From the NCBI GenBank assembly GCA_025201765.1, contig MU623404.1, positions 1 through 64,000 on the forward strand: a DNA stretch of 64,000 bases, read 5' to 3'. Source of the stretch: Daldinia sp. FL1419 (taxonomy: Eukaryota; Ascomycota; Sordariomycetes; Xylariales; Hypoxylaceae). The notes under the pieces were generated by a model. That model did no database searches. It saw nothing but the letters and a program-made list of their open reading frames with translations, and was not told the origin of the DNA. Below are positions 33,318-44,643 of this stretch, one piece after another (positions within the stretch are counted from its first letter, which is position 1; the number at the start of each line of letters is the position of its first letter). Made by a program: the position numbers and the translations under genes.

Positions 33318-34562
33318 ATGTTAAATGCCATGTTCGCCTCTTCGTGGCTATTATACCTAGTAGCCACCGTCGCAGCGGGATCGCCTCTGGGAGATCAGCA
33401 CCCTCTCCGCGAGCAGAGAGGTGCTACAACTCCCAATCGCATCCCGACTAGCCTCTTCGCGTCTCTCGAGCGCCTCTCCCGCTTGGTCGATATCACATAC
33501 TGTGTCGGTACCACTGGCATTTCACCGCCCTTCTCATGCGCGTCCCGATGCAAGGAATTCCCGACTCTAGACCTTGTCACAACATGGAACACGGGGGTTT
33601 TGATGAGCGACAGTTGTGGCTACATTGCTATAGATCATGGGACAACGTCAAATCTTACGCCGAGAGGAACTGATAACGAGGGCGAGTCTAGGGGCAGTAA
33701 GAAACAAGGAGCAATCATTGTCGCATTTCGTGGTACCTACAGCATAACGAATACCGTCATAGACCTAAGCACGATTCCTCAGGAATACGTACCCTATCCA
33801 TCGCCAGATCAAGGAGGATCAGAACCACCTAAAGAACCTGAACATACCTGCAATAATTGCACAGTTCACATGGGCTTTTTGGCATCGTGGAAGATAGCCC
33901 GGACCGTTGTTCTGCCAGCGCTCAGACCATTACACGAACAATACCCCGATTACCCAATTCACCTCGTCGGTCATAGCTTAGGTGGTGCTGTTGCGGCTCT
34001 CGCAGCGCTGGAGCTTAAGGTCGTTTCAGGCTGGAATAACATTGTTGTCACAACTTTCGGCGAGCCACGAGTTGGGAACGACGGATTTGTCAAGTATCTT
34101 GATTTAGTTTTCGATCTTGATAGTATGGGGATGCAAAATGAGCCGCAAACCTATCGGCGGGTAACACATGTGGATGATCCCGTACCGTTGCTTCCACTAT
34201 CGGAGTGGGGATATAGGTCCCACGCCGGCGAACTTTTCATTACCAAATCTGATTTACCTCCCGAACCCTCGGATATTCGGGCGTGTGCAGGGGATGAAGA
34301 CTCCAAATGCATAGCTGGCTCGATAGGAGAGCCGCTTAGGACGACTGGCCAAGCCCTAGCTAAGGCACGAGAACACGATACTGATATTACTGATATGTGG
34401 GCCGAAGGGCTCTGGGATATCCCTAGCCGGTTCAAATTGTGGCAATTGTTCTTTGCGCATCGAGACTACTTCTGGAGGTTGGGTTTGTGCGTCCCAGGGG
34501 GGGATCCTATTGATTGGGGCAGAGACAAATATCCTAATTTCACTGCTAGCGATGAGCTATGA
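33318..34562 (+). CDS. secreted class 3 (Lipase_3) lipase
   Basis: Single exon, 414 residues. The start is hydrophobic (MLNAMFASSWLLYLVATVAA), a signal peptide with probable cleavage near residue 20; a dibasic site may mark a propeptide. The nucleophile elbow is HLVGHSLGGAVAA with Ser at 220. The likely catalytic Asp is in HVDDPVPLLP (about 287) and the His in SHAGELF (302). The oxyanion-strand motif IIVAFRGT is at 133-140, and TFGEPRVGN is the usual lipase_3 segment. Paired cysteines (TYCVG, FSCASRC, CNNCTVH, RACAGDE, SKCIAG) fit an extracellular enzyme. Substrate may be triacylglycerol or a related ester; feruloyl esterases share the fold, so specificity is open. Confidence 0.92.
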   Translation: MLNAMFASSWLLYLVATVAAGSPLGDQHPLREQRGATTPNRIPTSLFASLERLSRLVDITYCVGTTGISPPFSCASRCKEFPTLDLVTTWNTGVLMSDSCGYIAIDHGTTSNLTPRGTDNEGESRGSKKQGAIIVAFRGTYSITNTVIDLSTIPQEYVPYPSPDQGGSEPPKEPEHTCNNCTVHMGFLASWKIARTVVLPALRPLHEQYPDYPIHLVGHSLGGAVAALAALELKVVSGWNNIVVTTFGEPRVGNDGFVKYLDLVFDLDSMGMQNEPQTYRRVTHVDDPVPLLPLSEWGYRSHAGELFITKSDLPPEPSDIRACAGDEDSKCIAGSIGEPLRTTGQALAKAREHDTDITDMWAEGLWDIPSRFKLWQLFFAHRDYFWRLGLCVPGGDPIDWGRDKYPNFTASDEL

Positions 34563-36728
34563 GTCACAAATGGGTAACACGCTTTTGTTTAATCCGAGAT
34601 GAGAATCGGGGTTATTTCTAGCGTCTAATCTGTTACGCTGATCGAACCGACGGGATCAAAATTGATAATGCGATCATGGGAAACAAAAAAAGCAAGAAAG
34701 AAAAATAAACGGAAATAAATCACCTCCTACATAACTAAATAATGCTTAATATATATTTCAAAGTGTTGAAAACTAATGTGTACGTAGTATAAAGACCCTC
34801 GAAAAATAAATGGAGGTGTGTTCAATTATCGGTAATGAAACGTTGTAGAAATTGGTCAAAGTCGCACTATATTAAGAAATTTAAGGGATTAAACCCTCGA
34901 AGCGACTTTTGACTTGATAGTACATATGTGCAACTAGACGTTGTCAAGTTACCAAGAACAGTAACGATCACAATCTATAATCCAGGGGCTTACATGCGTG
35001 TAAATCAGACTCGGAAAGATGTTCACATGTAATACCTATTCTGAGGTTACGGAGTACGGTGAACAAACCCGATGGAGTGGGTTCAAAAGGTCATGATGTC
35101 TTGGCAATAGTACGGTGAAAGGGGGTGAAGTGTGAAATGTGCGGGATGGAGGTATCAACGGCTCGTGACGGGGCTATTTCCAACTGACCGCGCTTAATCG
35201 CGTGGGATAGTTTTTTCTTCTTCTTCTTCTTTCTTTGCGGGAGAAGAAGGAAAGGAGGGAACTCGTGACTGGAAGAAAAGGGTGCCAGCTCAGCCAGCAC
35301 CACTAGCCTTAGGGAAGTGATGACAACGCATGGGACCGACGGACCACACGATGATAAGACCCTGCGTTGGGGGGTCTTGGGAAGGCAAAAAGCAGTGGGG
35401 TTTCTCTGGATTCTGGATTCCAGGTAGACAGGCAGGCATCGGTAAAGTACGTACGAATGGTAATAGGTACCTCTATCTGTTATTCGTTCCGAGCTGTTTC
35501 ATGGGTTTTTTAGGATATACATCATCTAGGACATCTCATATACTATATACATGTAGGTTAGATAGTAATCTACATCACGAGCTGTAAGAGAACCGTAAGA
35601 GAACTGAAGGCGAATAAATAGTGCGATTTTGGGGGTGGCTTTGCTGACTGATTGTGATATTCGGGCGAAGTTCTGGCTTAACCTTTGAATTCTCTCTTTC
35701 TCGTCTCATTTCGCTGCCGACTCGCGCAAGAATGCTGCAGCGGATATGCGAGTCAGCGCCCGGATCATTGGTAGGATCTCCATACGGAGTTGGACTGATT
35801 TTTTTTTTTTTTTTTTGGAGGGGGGAGGGATAAGATAGATAATTGCGTCGCGTCTCTCTGCCTTTAATAGATAATTTCTATAGGTTATTTATGAAGGTCT
35901 AGGTTCAAACATACTTGAGCACCTTTTTTCTCTCTCTTCTAGTGGACCAGTTATTTCATTCTAAGGTTGAGGCGGACGACAGTGGGGAAAGGCAGGCTGC
36001 CTATCGTGTAAGGTGAATTTGGGGAGGAGGACCAATAGAATTATTGATTCTGCTAACTTCGGTACTAATTACAATAATTATACCTTAGTGGATTGGCTTA
36101 AGGGAGAAAGAAAAACAAAAGTGGACAAGTTTCTTGATGCTTTCAACGTCTATAATAATAATATGACATTCTCACGGTTGTGATATTATTGTTTATTGAT
36201 TTGTTGTTGATAAAACAAACTAAGCACGAGGTACACCATCTGAAGTAATACCAGGTTAAAAAGTAGAAGTAGAATGTACTAACTAGGTACTTAAATACTT
36301 GATAAGGCGCAAGATATCGAGAGAAGATTCCAGGCCGAACACGGCAATGAGGGGCAAGTAAGCCCTGGAAAAAAAAGATGGAAATGCACGGTAGCACAAC
36401 CTTACTTTACTGGACCAGACGCTAGAAGTAGGTGGAACGGTACCCTTGTACCCTTTCTTTCGCACAAGCCAGGTGCCAAAGTTGGAGACTCAGGCGCAAT
36501 TTTGGACCTGGCAGCCCTGGCCGCATTTACTGATTTCTCCTCCCGCACCTTAAACCTCGTCGATTTTCAACACCCTTCAACTTGACGTACCTGTAAACAA
36601 TCCCGTCCTTCCCTGTTCACCAACTTTCTTCAATCTTGTACCCAAACAAGTTCATCCCCAATTTCCATTCCTAAACATTCCTCTTTCATCGCCGCTAGGC
36701 TCATAATCCTATTCTCAAATCATCCAAG
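34563..36728. other. intergenic region
   Basis: AT-rich spacer between the lipase and the 14-3-3 gene, with a TTCTTCTTCTTC tract (35215-35235) and a T20 tract near 35798. The last ~200 bp (36520-36728) is a pyrimidine-rich leader for the 14-3-3 gene. No other gene supported. Confidence 0.55.
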
Positions 36729-37991
36729 ATGACTACTGAGGTAAGTTTTCAATAGCCCGACTCTCCTTTCCACTCTGCGAGACTGCGAGACTGCGAGATT
36801 CTGCGAGATTGCCTCGTCTTGGGTTACGCTTCTATCTGCCTCCGCCGCGCTCGCGCACCGTTGTGTAGTCCTCAGAGTCTTCGGTCGTATCTTTATTCTA
36901 GTCTGTTATGGATAAGGATTATGCTAATGTTATTCTTTTTAATCATATAGCGTGAAAGGTTCGTGCCGCATACCCCCGCCGTATCTTGTCAATACTTGAT
37001 GCCGCCTTTTTATAATGTGCCGAGAGGGGGGATGAAAGATACTAATTAGCATTCTGTAATAGCAAGACTTTCTTGGCTCGCCTTTGCGAGCAGGCCGAGC
37101 GTTACGATGAGATGGTTACCTACATGAAGGAGGTTGCTAAGCTTGGTGGTGAACTGTCCGTTGACGAGCGCAACCTTCTATCTGTTGCCTACAAGAACGT
37201 AGTCGGTACCCGACGTGCCTCTTGGAGAATCATTTCGTCGATCGAGCAGAAGGAGGAGTCCAAGGGCTCTGACAAGCACGTCTCTACCATCCGTGACTAC
37301 CGAAACAAGATCGAGACCGAGCTTGAGAAGGTCTGCCAAGATGTTTTGGATGTCCTAGACGAGAGCCTGATCCCCAACGCTGCCACCGGCGAGTCCAAGG
37401 TCTTTTATCACAAGATGTTAGTTGCATTCCTGTCACTGTATCCATCACATGTGATAATTATATGCTAATGTTTGGATCGCCCCATATAGGAAGGGTGACT
37501 ACCACCGCTACTTGGCTGAGTTCGCGTCTGGCGAGAAGCGAAAGGTCGCTGCTACTGCCGCCCACGAGGCTTACAAGGTAAGATAAAATGATGAATGCAC
37601 TATATGAATGATTGAATCTCACATTTCTCCTTTCTAGAGCGCCACCGATGTCGCACAGACTGAGCTCACCCCGACGCATCCCATCCGTCTGGGTCTTGCC
37701 CTCAACTTCTCCGTATTCTACTACGAGATCCTGAACTCTCCCGACCGAGCTTGCCACCTCGCCAAGCAGGCCTTCGACGATGCCATCGCTGAGCTTGACT
37801 CGTTGTCTGAGGAGTCTTACCGCGACAGCACTCTCATCATGCAGTTGCTCCGTGACAACTTGACTCTCTGGACCTCGTCGGAGAGCGCAGAGGGTGAGGG
37901 TGCTGGCGCCCAAGAAGGTGCTAAGGAGGACAAGCCCGCTGAGGAGGCTGAGAAGCCAAAGGAGGATGCCCCTGCTCCCACCGAGTCTTAG
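36729..37991 (+). CDS. bmh1: 14-3-3 protein
   Basis: Five exons: 36729-36740, 36951-36958, 37063-37416, 37490-37577 and 37638-37991, giving 271 residues. The second exon is an 8-base micro-exon. The assembled start MTTERESKTFLARLCEQAER matches fungal 14-3-3 N-termini. Further family signatures are LSVDERNLLSVAYKNVVG, RRASWRIISSIEQKEE (with the phosphate-binding Lys/Arg residues), and YRDSTLIMQLLRDNLTLWTS. The C-terminal tail after TLWTS is acidic and Ala/Glu-rich (GAKEDKPAEEAEKPKEDAPA), typical of fungal paralogues. 14-3-3 dimers bind phospho-Ser/Thr clients in signalling. Intron 1 contains an 8-bp tandem repeat. Confidence 0.97.
36775..36813. repeat. 8-bp tandem repeat in the first 14-3-3 intron
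   Basis: Units of CTGCGAGA are repeated about four times with small interruptions, entirely inside the first intron of the 14-3-3 gene. Confidence 0.75.
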
Positions 37992-39712
37992 ACTGCCTTT
38001 TATGGATAACCTCCTTGCCTCAACTGAACATGCATATTCTGTAATACTTTCCGAAGGGCCAGGGTTGTTTTGATACCCTAACAAGCAAAAAAAAGATTTG
38101 TAGCATCGGTTGGGAAGGATGGCAAAGGCGTCTGTATTTTTGACGCAGGAGTGAAATTTGAGCAGTGTCAATGTGTTCACTCGAGGATACGTCGGTAAAA
38201 GGCTACTTTTTTAAAAGGAGGCCGACTACTTGGCAATACGATAACATTTTCCACACCTATGGCTGTATTTCAACTAACCTCTACCTGTATAGGGGCGGCG
38301 AGGGTTCGTTGGTGGTCGTGTGGACGGTTTCATACACGTTTCCCCTGTTTGTTTTTTGTGGTTTTTGAGATGAAATATCTCACGTTTTCCTTTGATCAGT
38401 ACCCATTGCAACATCCCCTCTAGAGTCGACCTTGTACGCCGGTCCTTTACGTTTTACGGGAAGATTAGGTAGTTTACGGGTCCGCTTTCGTGTGGAATTG
38501 CAAAATGATCCATGCCTTGATTCACCGATCGGAGAAGTGAAAAGCCTTCACTTAGCTTTAACATTTCGAAGATTCGGCCTGAACAGACTGCGATACTTAA
38601 TTAGGCTGGACTTCTGCTTTGATGCGTGTGTCTACTGCATTCATCAATCGTCCCTCCCCCCAGATCCGCATCTAGGCAATGCGTATGCCCCGATATCAGA
38701 AATTAAAAAAGCAAAACTTAACCCTGATTTGAGGGCTCGCATGCTTACATTGTACGTGATTGTATCGTAATGGTAGATGTGTGTGTGTGATATTGTGTTG
38801 CTTGTAGTATTCTGGCATTGCTGTACCTAGCTGTTGAGATTAACCTTAGGTCCTTGATTCTAAGAACTGTTAATACTTCATTTCTATTACTGCGATTGTG
38901 CAGCCTTATTCTACTCGTCTGAACTCGCTGCTATCAGCATAATCCAAACTACCTAGGTACCTTAACGAGTCAATTCCGTGCCCGAGAAATACGATACCAA
39001 GTTAAAAACTGAAATCCTAGGTTAGGTAGATTGCACATTGGCGCTTAAAGACGTATCCTAACTCTGGACTCCATTTGTGATTGGGATGCCCCTTTAGGTA
39101 GAGAAGTGTACGTTCTATTTTTGGCAATGGTTTTTGTTGATTTGGATACATACAAGGCATTTAGATTTATCTCACGTGAAATATGCTTTGCAATATAAAG
39201 ATGCACATAGGACATAGGAAGGGAAGGAAGGGATGTAGGTAGGGGAAGTCTCAGCCTCATAGGTACAGTGGACCCCCACCTGTAGCAGATGGACCCGTCT
39301 TTTCTAGGGAAGGTAGTGGAAGATAGTGTTCTGTCTCCACAATAGAACTTAACCAATTTAATCCATCAATTCGCAGGGCTGATCCTAGACTGGCAGACTG
39401 GTAAAGAAAAAGCCAAGGCTAAACGTCACAGGGCCAACTTTCAAAAGAGCATAGAAGCATGTGCATGCACCTTGCACCTTGCATCTTGCACCTGGCATCT
39501 GGCACCTGGCACCTATAATTCATACCTTAGGACGCTACAACTCACCTACAGTTCAAACAATTAGCAAACCCGCCGTACCTCAAATATGTGGATGCCACCT
39601 CGGTGTACTTATTCGCTCAACTGATTGAAATTTTTCAAACTCGTAATAGGTAGCATGTGCTACTTTTGGGAAAATAACTGCCGTCGTTTTCCTGCTGTCC
39701 TGCTAGTTCAGC
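37992..39712. other. intergenic region
   Basis: 3' flank of the 14-3-3 gene and upstream region of the synaptojanin-like gene. It contains a 7-bp minisatellite at 39467-39514. A 112-codon frame at 38432-38770 is not supported by any feature. Confidence 0.55.
39467..39514. repeat. 7-bp minisatellite
   Basis: Seven tandem units of the form GCA(C/T)CT(T/G), about 200 bp upstream of the synaptojanin-like start codon. Units alternate between GCACCTT, GCATCTT, GCACCTG and GCATCTG. Confidence 0.9.
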
Positions 39713-42700
39713 ATGGATCAGTATTCCCCTACAACCAGGAATATCAGTACAGAACCCTCGGCTGAGAAGTCCAGCCAACTACTTCTCCGCGAATATCCTC
39801 ACCGAGCCATCGCCATTGCGACGCCGACCCATGCCCTAATATTCCGTTATAGTCCTACTACGAGCGAAGCAATCGCTAATGGATCGCTCGCATCCGTTTC
39901 GTCAGCACGGCCCCGGGCTGCCGGCGATGGTCTCGTCCCTAAATGCATGGTCGAATTCACCCCCGTATCTAAGCAGCTACTTAGCGAATTTCGACCTCTG
40001 ACTGCCCGACCCATATTCGGAACCTTGGGTCTTATATCTATAGGCCCGGACGTCTTTCTATGTGTGATTACGCATGCGTCACGGGTGGCGACGGTACGGC
40101 CCGGAGAGACGGTCGAGAGGATCGCGAGTGTCGACTTCTTCTGTCTCAACAGTTCCGAATACGATAACGTTATATCCTTGAGTACATATGAGGATGAGAT
40201 AACCGAGTCCATGTCCCCTTACGGCCAAAATCTTGGTCGAAGGGAAGGAGAAATAGAATACCCATATCAGGAGTTACAGAAGCTGTTAAGCAATGGTAGT
40301 TTCTACTATAGCACAGACTTTGATCTGACAAACAGGCTTCAGGATAGGCCTATAGATTCGGACACATTTGACATTGACAATTTCGACGATTCTTTCTTAT
40401 GGAACTATTTCATGATTAGCCCTCTAGTTCAGTTTCGATCTCGGCTCCTATCACATGAACGGGAAGCCCTCGATGCTTCTAGGATTCTAACGTCTGCCAT
40501 ACGAGGATTCTGTTTGACTATGACGATACCTCAAAACGCAGCGCCTCTACGATATGGCCGGTCTGGTCTTCCCTCATTCCTCACCGTTATTTCCCGTCTC
40601 TCATGTAAACGAGCCGGCACTCGATTCAACAGTCGAGGTATCGACGATGACGGACACGTAGCCAATTTTGTGGAAACAGAAACCATTTATTGGAGCTCTT
40701 CTGGTGTCCTTTTCTCTTACGCGCAAGTCCGCGGCTCTGTACCAGTGTTCTGGGAACAGACTCCAGGCCTCATTCCCGCCCAGCAGAAGATAGCTATCAC
40801 CCGTTCAGCCGACGGGACGCAACCAGCCTTCGATAAGCATTTCGAATATCTGGAACAGTCTTACGGTGCGGTACACATTGTTAATCTGCTCAGCGCAACC
40901 AAGCCGGGCGAGGCAGAGTTAACGAATCGCTTTCACTATGGGTTAGAGCATTGTTCACTTAGCCACGCCGGCGAAAAGCAGTCCGCAGACCATGCTCTCT
41001 TGCGCGAGACGGATTATGATTTCCACATGGAAACCAAAGCCGCAGGATATGAGGCTGCCCGAGGAATTCGTCGACATATCGAGAATTCTGCCGATGGGTT
41101 CGCATATTATCTCGCCGAGCTCACAGATGACAACGCAGAGACTAACGAACCAACGGGTCACCAGAGAATGGTGGTCGTGCTTCAACAGGAAGGAGTCTTC
41201 CGAACAAATTGCCTAGACTGTCTAGATAGGACTAATCTAATTCAGACACTAATATCACAAATGGCTGTTGAAGCCTTCTTAGGCCATCGCGGGGAATATG
41301 CTGCCTCAGACTTCTGGATGCGGCATTCTACTCTTTGGGCTGACAACGGCGATGCTCTCTCCCGGATATATGCAGGGACAGGGGCCCTCAAATCCTCTTT
41401 CACGAGGCATGGAAAGATGTCTATCGCTGGTGCTTTTGCGGACGTCCGAAAAAGCGCAACGAGACTTTATATCAATAACTTCGCCGACAAAGCAAGGCAG
41501 AATACGATTGATATGCTCTTGGGGCGTCTGGTTGGTCAGAATCCTGTTCATCTCTTCGATCCCATTAGCGATTTTATATCTGGGGAACTCAGCAAGCGTA
41601 GTGCCGAATATTCATCTACGGAAAACATCACGATGTAAGTCTTACTATCCTAGCCGTATATTAGTCTCCTACCTACTCAAGCTAACTTTGCATAGATGGG
41701 TCGGGACATTTAATCTTAACGGTCGTACTGATGGTATTGACGAGGATCTGTCCCCTTGGCTTTGCCCCAAAGAGCTCGGTGCGGTGCAACCCGAGATAAT
41801 GGCTGTTGGTTTCCAAGAAATCGTTGAGCTGAGCGCACAACAGATTATGAACAGTGATCCTCGCCGGAAGCAGCTTTGGGAGAGAGCCATTAAGAGTACC
41901 TTGAATAAGCGTGCTAAACAATTGGGAGGCGAGAAATACGTCCTACTTCGTAGTGGACAGCTAGTTGGCGCTGCATTGTGCATTTTTGTAAAAGCGTCAT
42001 CTCTTCCCAAAATAAAGAACGTCGAGGGAAGCGTCAAGAAAACTGGCATGTCCGGCATAGCAGGTAACAAGGGCGCGGTTGCTATCAGGATGGAATATGC
42101 CAACACTCAACTGTGTTTTGTGACGGCTCATCTAGCTGCCGGGTTTGCCAATTACGACGAGAGAAACAAGGATTATGCTACTATTCACCATGGATTACGA
42201 TTTCAAAGAAATAGGAGTATTGACGATCATGGTAAGTGAATAGGTACGCATAACGTGCTACTTCTTGCTAATCTATTTGTAGATACGGTGATCTGGCTTG
42301 GTGACTTTAATTATCGTATCGGACTGTCGCGAGAAAGGGTTTTGGATTTGATCCAAAAACAAGACTTGGAGAGACTCTACGAAAACGACCAGGTAAGTTA
42401 CAGAATAGCATTCAGCAAAGTGAAAATGTCTAACGCACGCTAGTTAAACCTCCAAATGGTTGCTGGCCTTTCCTTTCCGTACTATTCAGAGGCTAGAATC
42501 ACTTTTATGCCAACTTATAAATTCGACGTTGGGACTGATACATATGATACCTCGTAAGTTTCCGATTTATCAATATTCCACGGCTATAGCTAAGATTCAA
42601 GTAGTGAAAAGGCTCGGATTCCTGCGTGGACAGATCGTATCTTACGCAAAGGCACAAATATCAGGCAATTGTCGTATAATTGTGCCCCCTTGCGTTTCTC

Positions 42701-43898
42701 GGACCACCGCCCTGTATTTGCTACGTTCCAATGCACGGTTAACATTATAAACGAAGCACTCAGAGAACAGATCAGCCAAGAGCTGTATGAACGCCGTAAA
42801 TCTGAGGTCGGCCACACGGCGTCTAGCCTGGTTAGCGAGGACGAAGAAGATGACGAAGATCTCATTGGTTATGATCCTATCGAGCCAGGCTTGCCTCCCG
42901 CCAGCTCGGATCGGCAGAAATGGTGGCTTGAGAACGGTATGAGGGCAAGGTCTGGAGTCGGACCGCCTAAGCCTAATGGGAACCGTGATAGTTCCGCTAT
43001 GATGTTAAACCCTAACCGCCCCTCAAATCCATTTTCACCAACCGACGAAGCCGATTGGATCACGATCCCTAGGTCTAATTCAAGGCTCTCGTCATTTTCT
43101 AGCATCTCCAGCTCGCCATACGAGCATATCAATCACTCTACCCTTCTCTCGTCATCTGCATCCAACTCTTCGCCTAGAAGGCTGCCACCACCATTCGACC
43201 CTGCCACTTTGCCCGTTAAGTTCGGACAGGTGAGCTTGCTTGACGAACAGGTGCCTACGCAGAGGAACGAGCCTCCGCCGCCGCCTCCGCCTAGAAGGCA
43301 GACTTCCGCGGGTGTTATTCAGTCCTCTCAAACGCCGAACCCGCTGGCCGTGCAGTCTATGGTGCGAGAGTCGAAGTCTAATAACTTACAACAGCCATTA
43401 CAGCCGGCGGGGGCCTCATCTCAGATGCCTAATAAGTCTAAAGCACCCCCGCCTATAGCGAGAAAACCGGTTCATCTTATGTCTACTTCGCCGACAACTA
43501 ATTCCGTGCTCTCTGATACGAGCAGTCCTGGTTCGCTTATCGACCAGCAAACACCGAAACACTCTATTCCACGTAAACCCTCGGCTTCTGTTTCCAACTT
43601 GACTTCTAGGCTTGAAGCCAGTAGATCGGGAGTGCTGACGGGTGGAATGCACAAGACGATGACTATGCCGCCTCATCTAGAAAGTACCTCATCTATCGAA
43701 TATTCTGCCGGTGTACCAGGCCGGGTCTCTTTACCTGGGCTAGGAAGCGTAGAACGTAAGCCGGCCTTGCCGACACGCCCACAACCACAACACGTACAAC
43801 CACCGCCACGCCCGGAAGCGAAGAAATCTGACGTCGATCTCCTAGATGGCGATGACGGGGCGGATATGAATGGATGGGAGACGTTGAAACCAAGCTAG
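39713..43898 (+). CDS. synaptojanin-like phosphoinositide phosphatase (Sac1 + 5-phosphatase)
   Basis: Five exons: 39713-41634, 41696-42231, 42283-42392, 42444-42553 and 42605-43898, giving 1323 residues. The N-terminal half is a Sac1 domain with its catalytic CX5R motif RTNCLDCLDRTN (Cys at about 500, Arg at about 506). Exons 2-5 encode an inositol polyphosphate 5-phosphatase domain: WVGTFNLNG, VGFQEIVELS, SGIAGNKGAVAIR, VTAHLAAG, WLGDFNYRI, ARIPAWTDRILR and FSDHRPV. The C-terminus (about 1010-1323) is Ser/Pro-rich and disordered with a PPPPPPPRR stretch, as in SH3-binding tails. Yeast relatives Inp51/52/53 hydrolyse PI(4,5)P2 and other phosphoinositides in endocytosis and trafficking. Both active sites appear intact. 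Which yeast paralogue it matches cannot be told here. Confidence 0.96.
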
Positions 43899-44643
43899 TA
43901 GCGCCGAGCTGTTTTAATTAGATGGGTTTTTGGGTTATGAGACAATACTTATAGCATGGCGTTTACGGTCTTAAAGCTATTAAAGCTATTAAAGCGTCCA
44001 AGTTAGACGAGTACGAGTATATATACGTAGGTCTCGATAACGAGACTATAGGTAGATAAAAGCGTTGTTTTGATCGTATACTCGACTCTGGCATCGTTGA
44101 CGTGCTAGGTTAAACCGGCTAAGCTCGGTGTAAATATTATAAGAGAATACCTACCTACCTATTTACTAAGGTTAGGTACCTACCTTAGGTACCTACCTGC
44201 GGTTAGGTAGATATTACCTAGGATGTACCTAAGGTTAGATCGATCTTGCTCTTATTTTATACGGGTTTCGGTCAGCTCCTACCTTGAACCGAGTTAATCT
44301 CGGCGAATTATTAAGAGTAGGTACCTAACTACGTCATACCAAGGATAAGATAAAGCTTCTAGGCCAGGACGTCGCGTTCCGAGTCACGCGTTAACGTCGA
44401 TAGCTCTTACGCCACTTGGCTGCAGCGTTATAAAGGATTCTCTCTTCCACACTACAGTTTGTCAGTTCTAATCTCCCAATCATACTTGGTCTATGATTTG
44501 AGTGGCGGGAAACGTTTGCAGCTCCAGCATTACTATGTCGATCGACCGAATTCGTTGTACCGTTATAATATATCACGATACAAATCTCCCAATGTCTCAC
44601 GAATAAACCTCTGGACGTCTGGATGCAAGGTTAGGATATAAAT
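43899..44643. other. intergenic region rich in TAGGTACCTA micro-repeats
   Basis: A dense cluster of ACCTACCTA/TAGGTACCTA sequence lies at 44146-44225. No gene supported. Confidence 0.6.

Noticed and set aside
37458..38180. 240-codon minus-strand frame overlapping 14-3-3
   Set aside because: It is antisense to 14-3-3 exons and introns, has no domain features, and arises from codon bias of the real gene.
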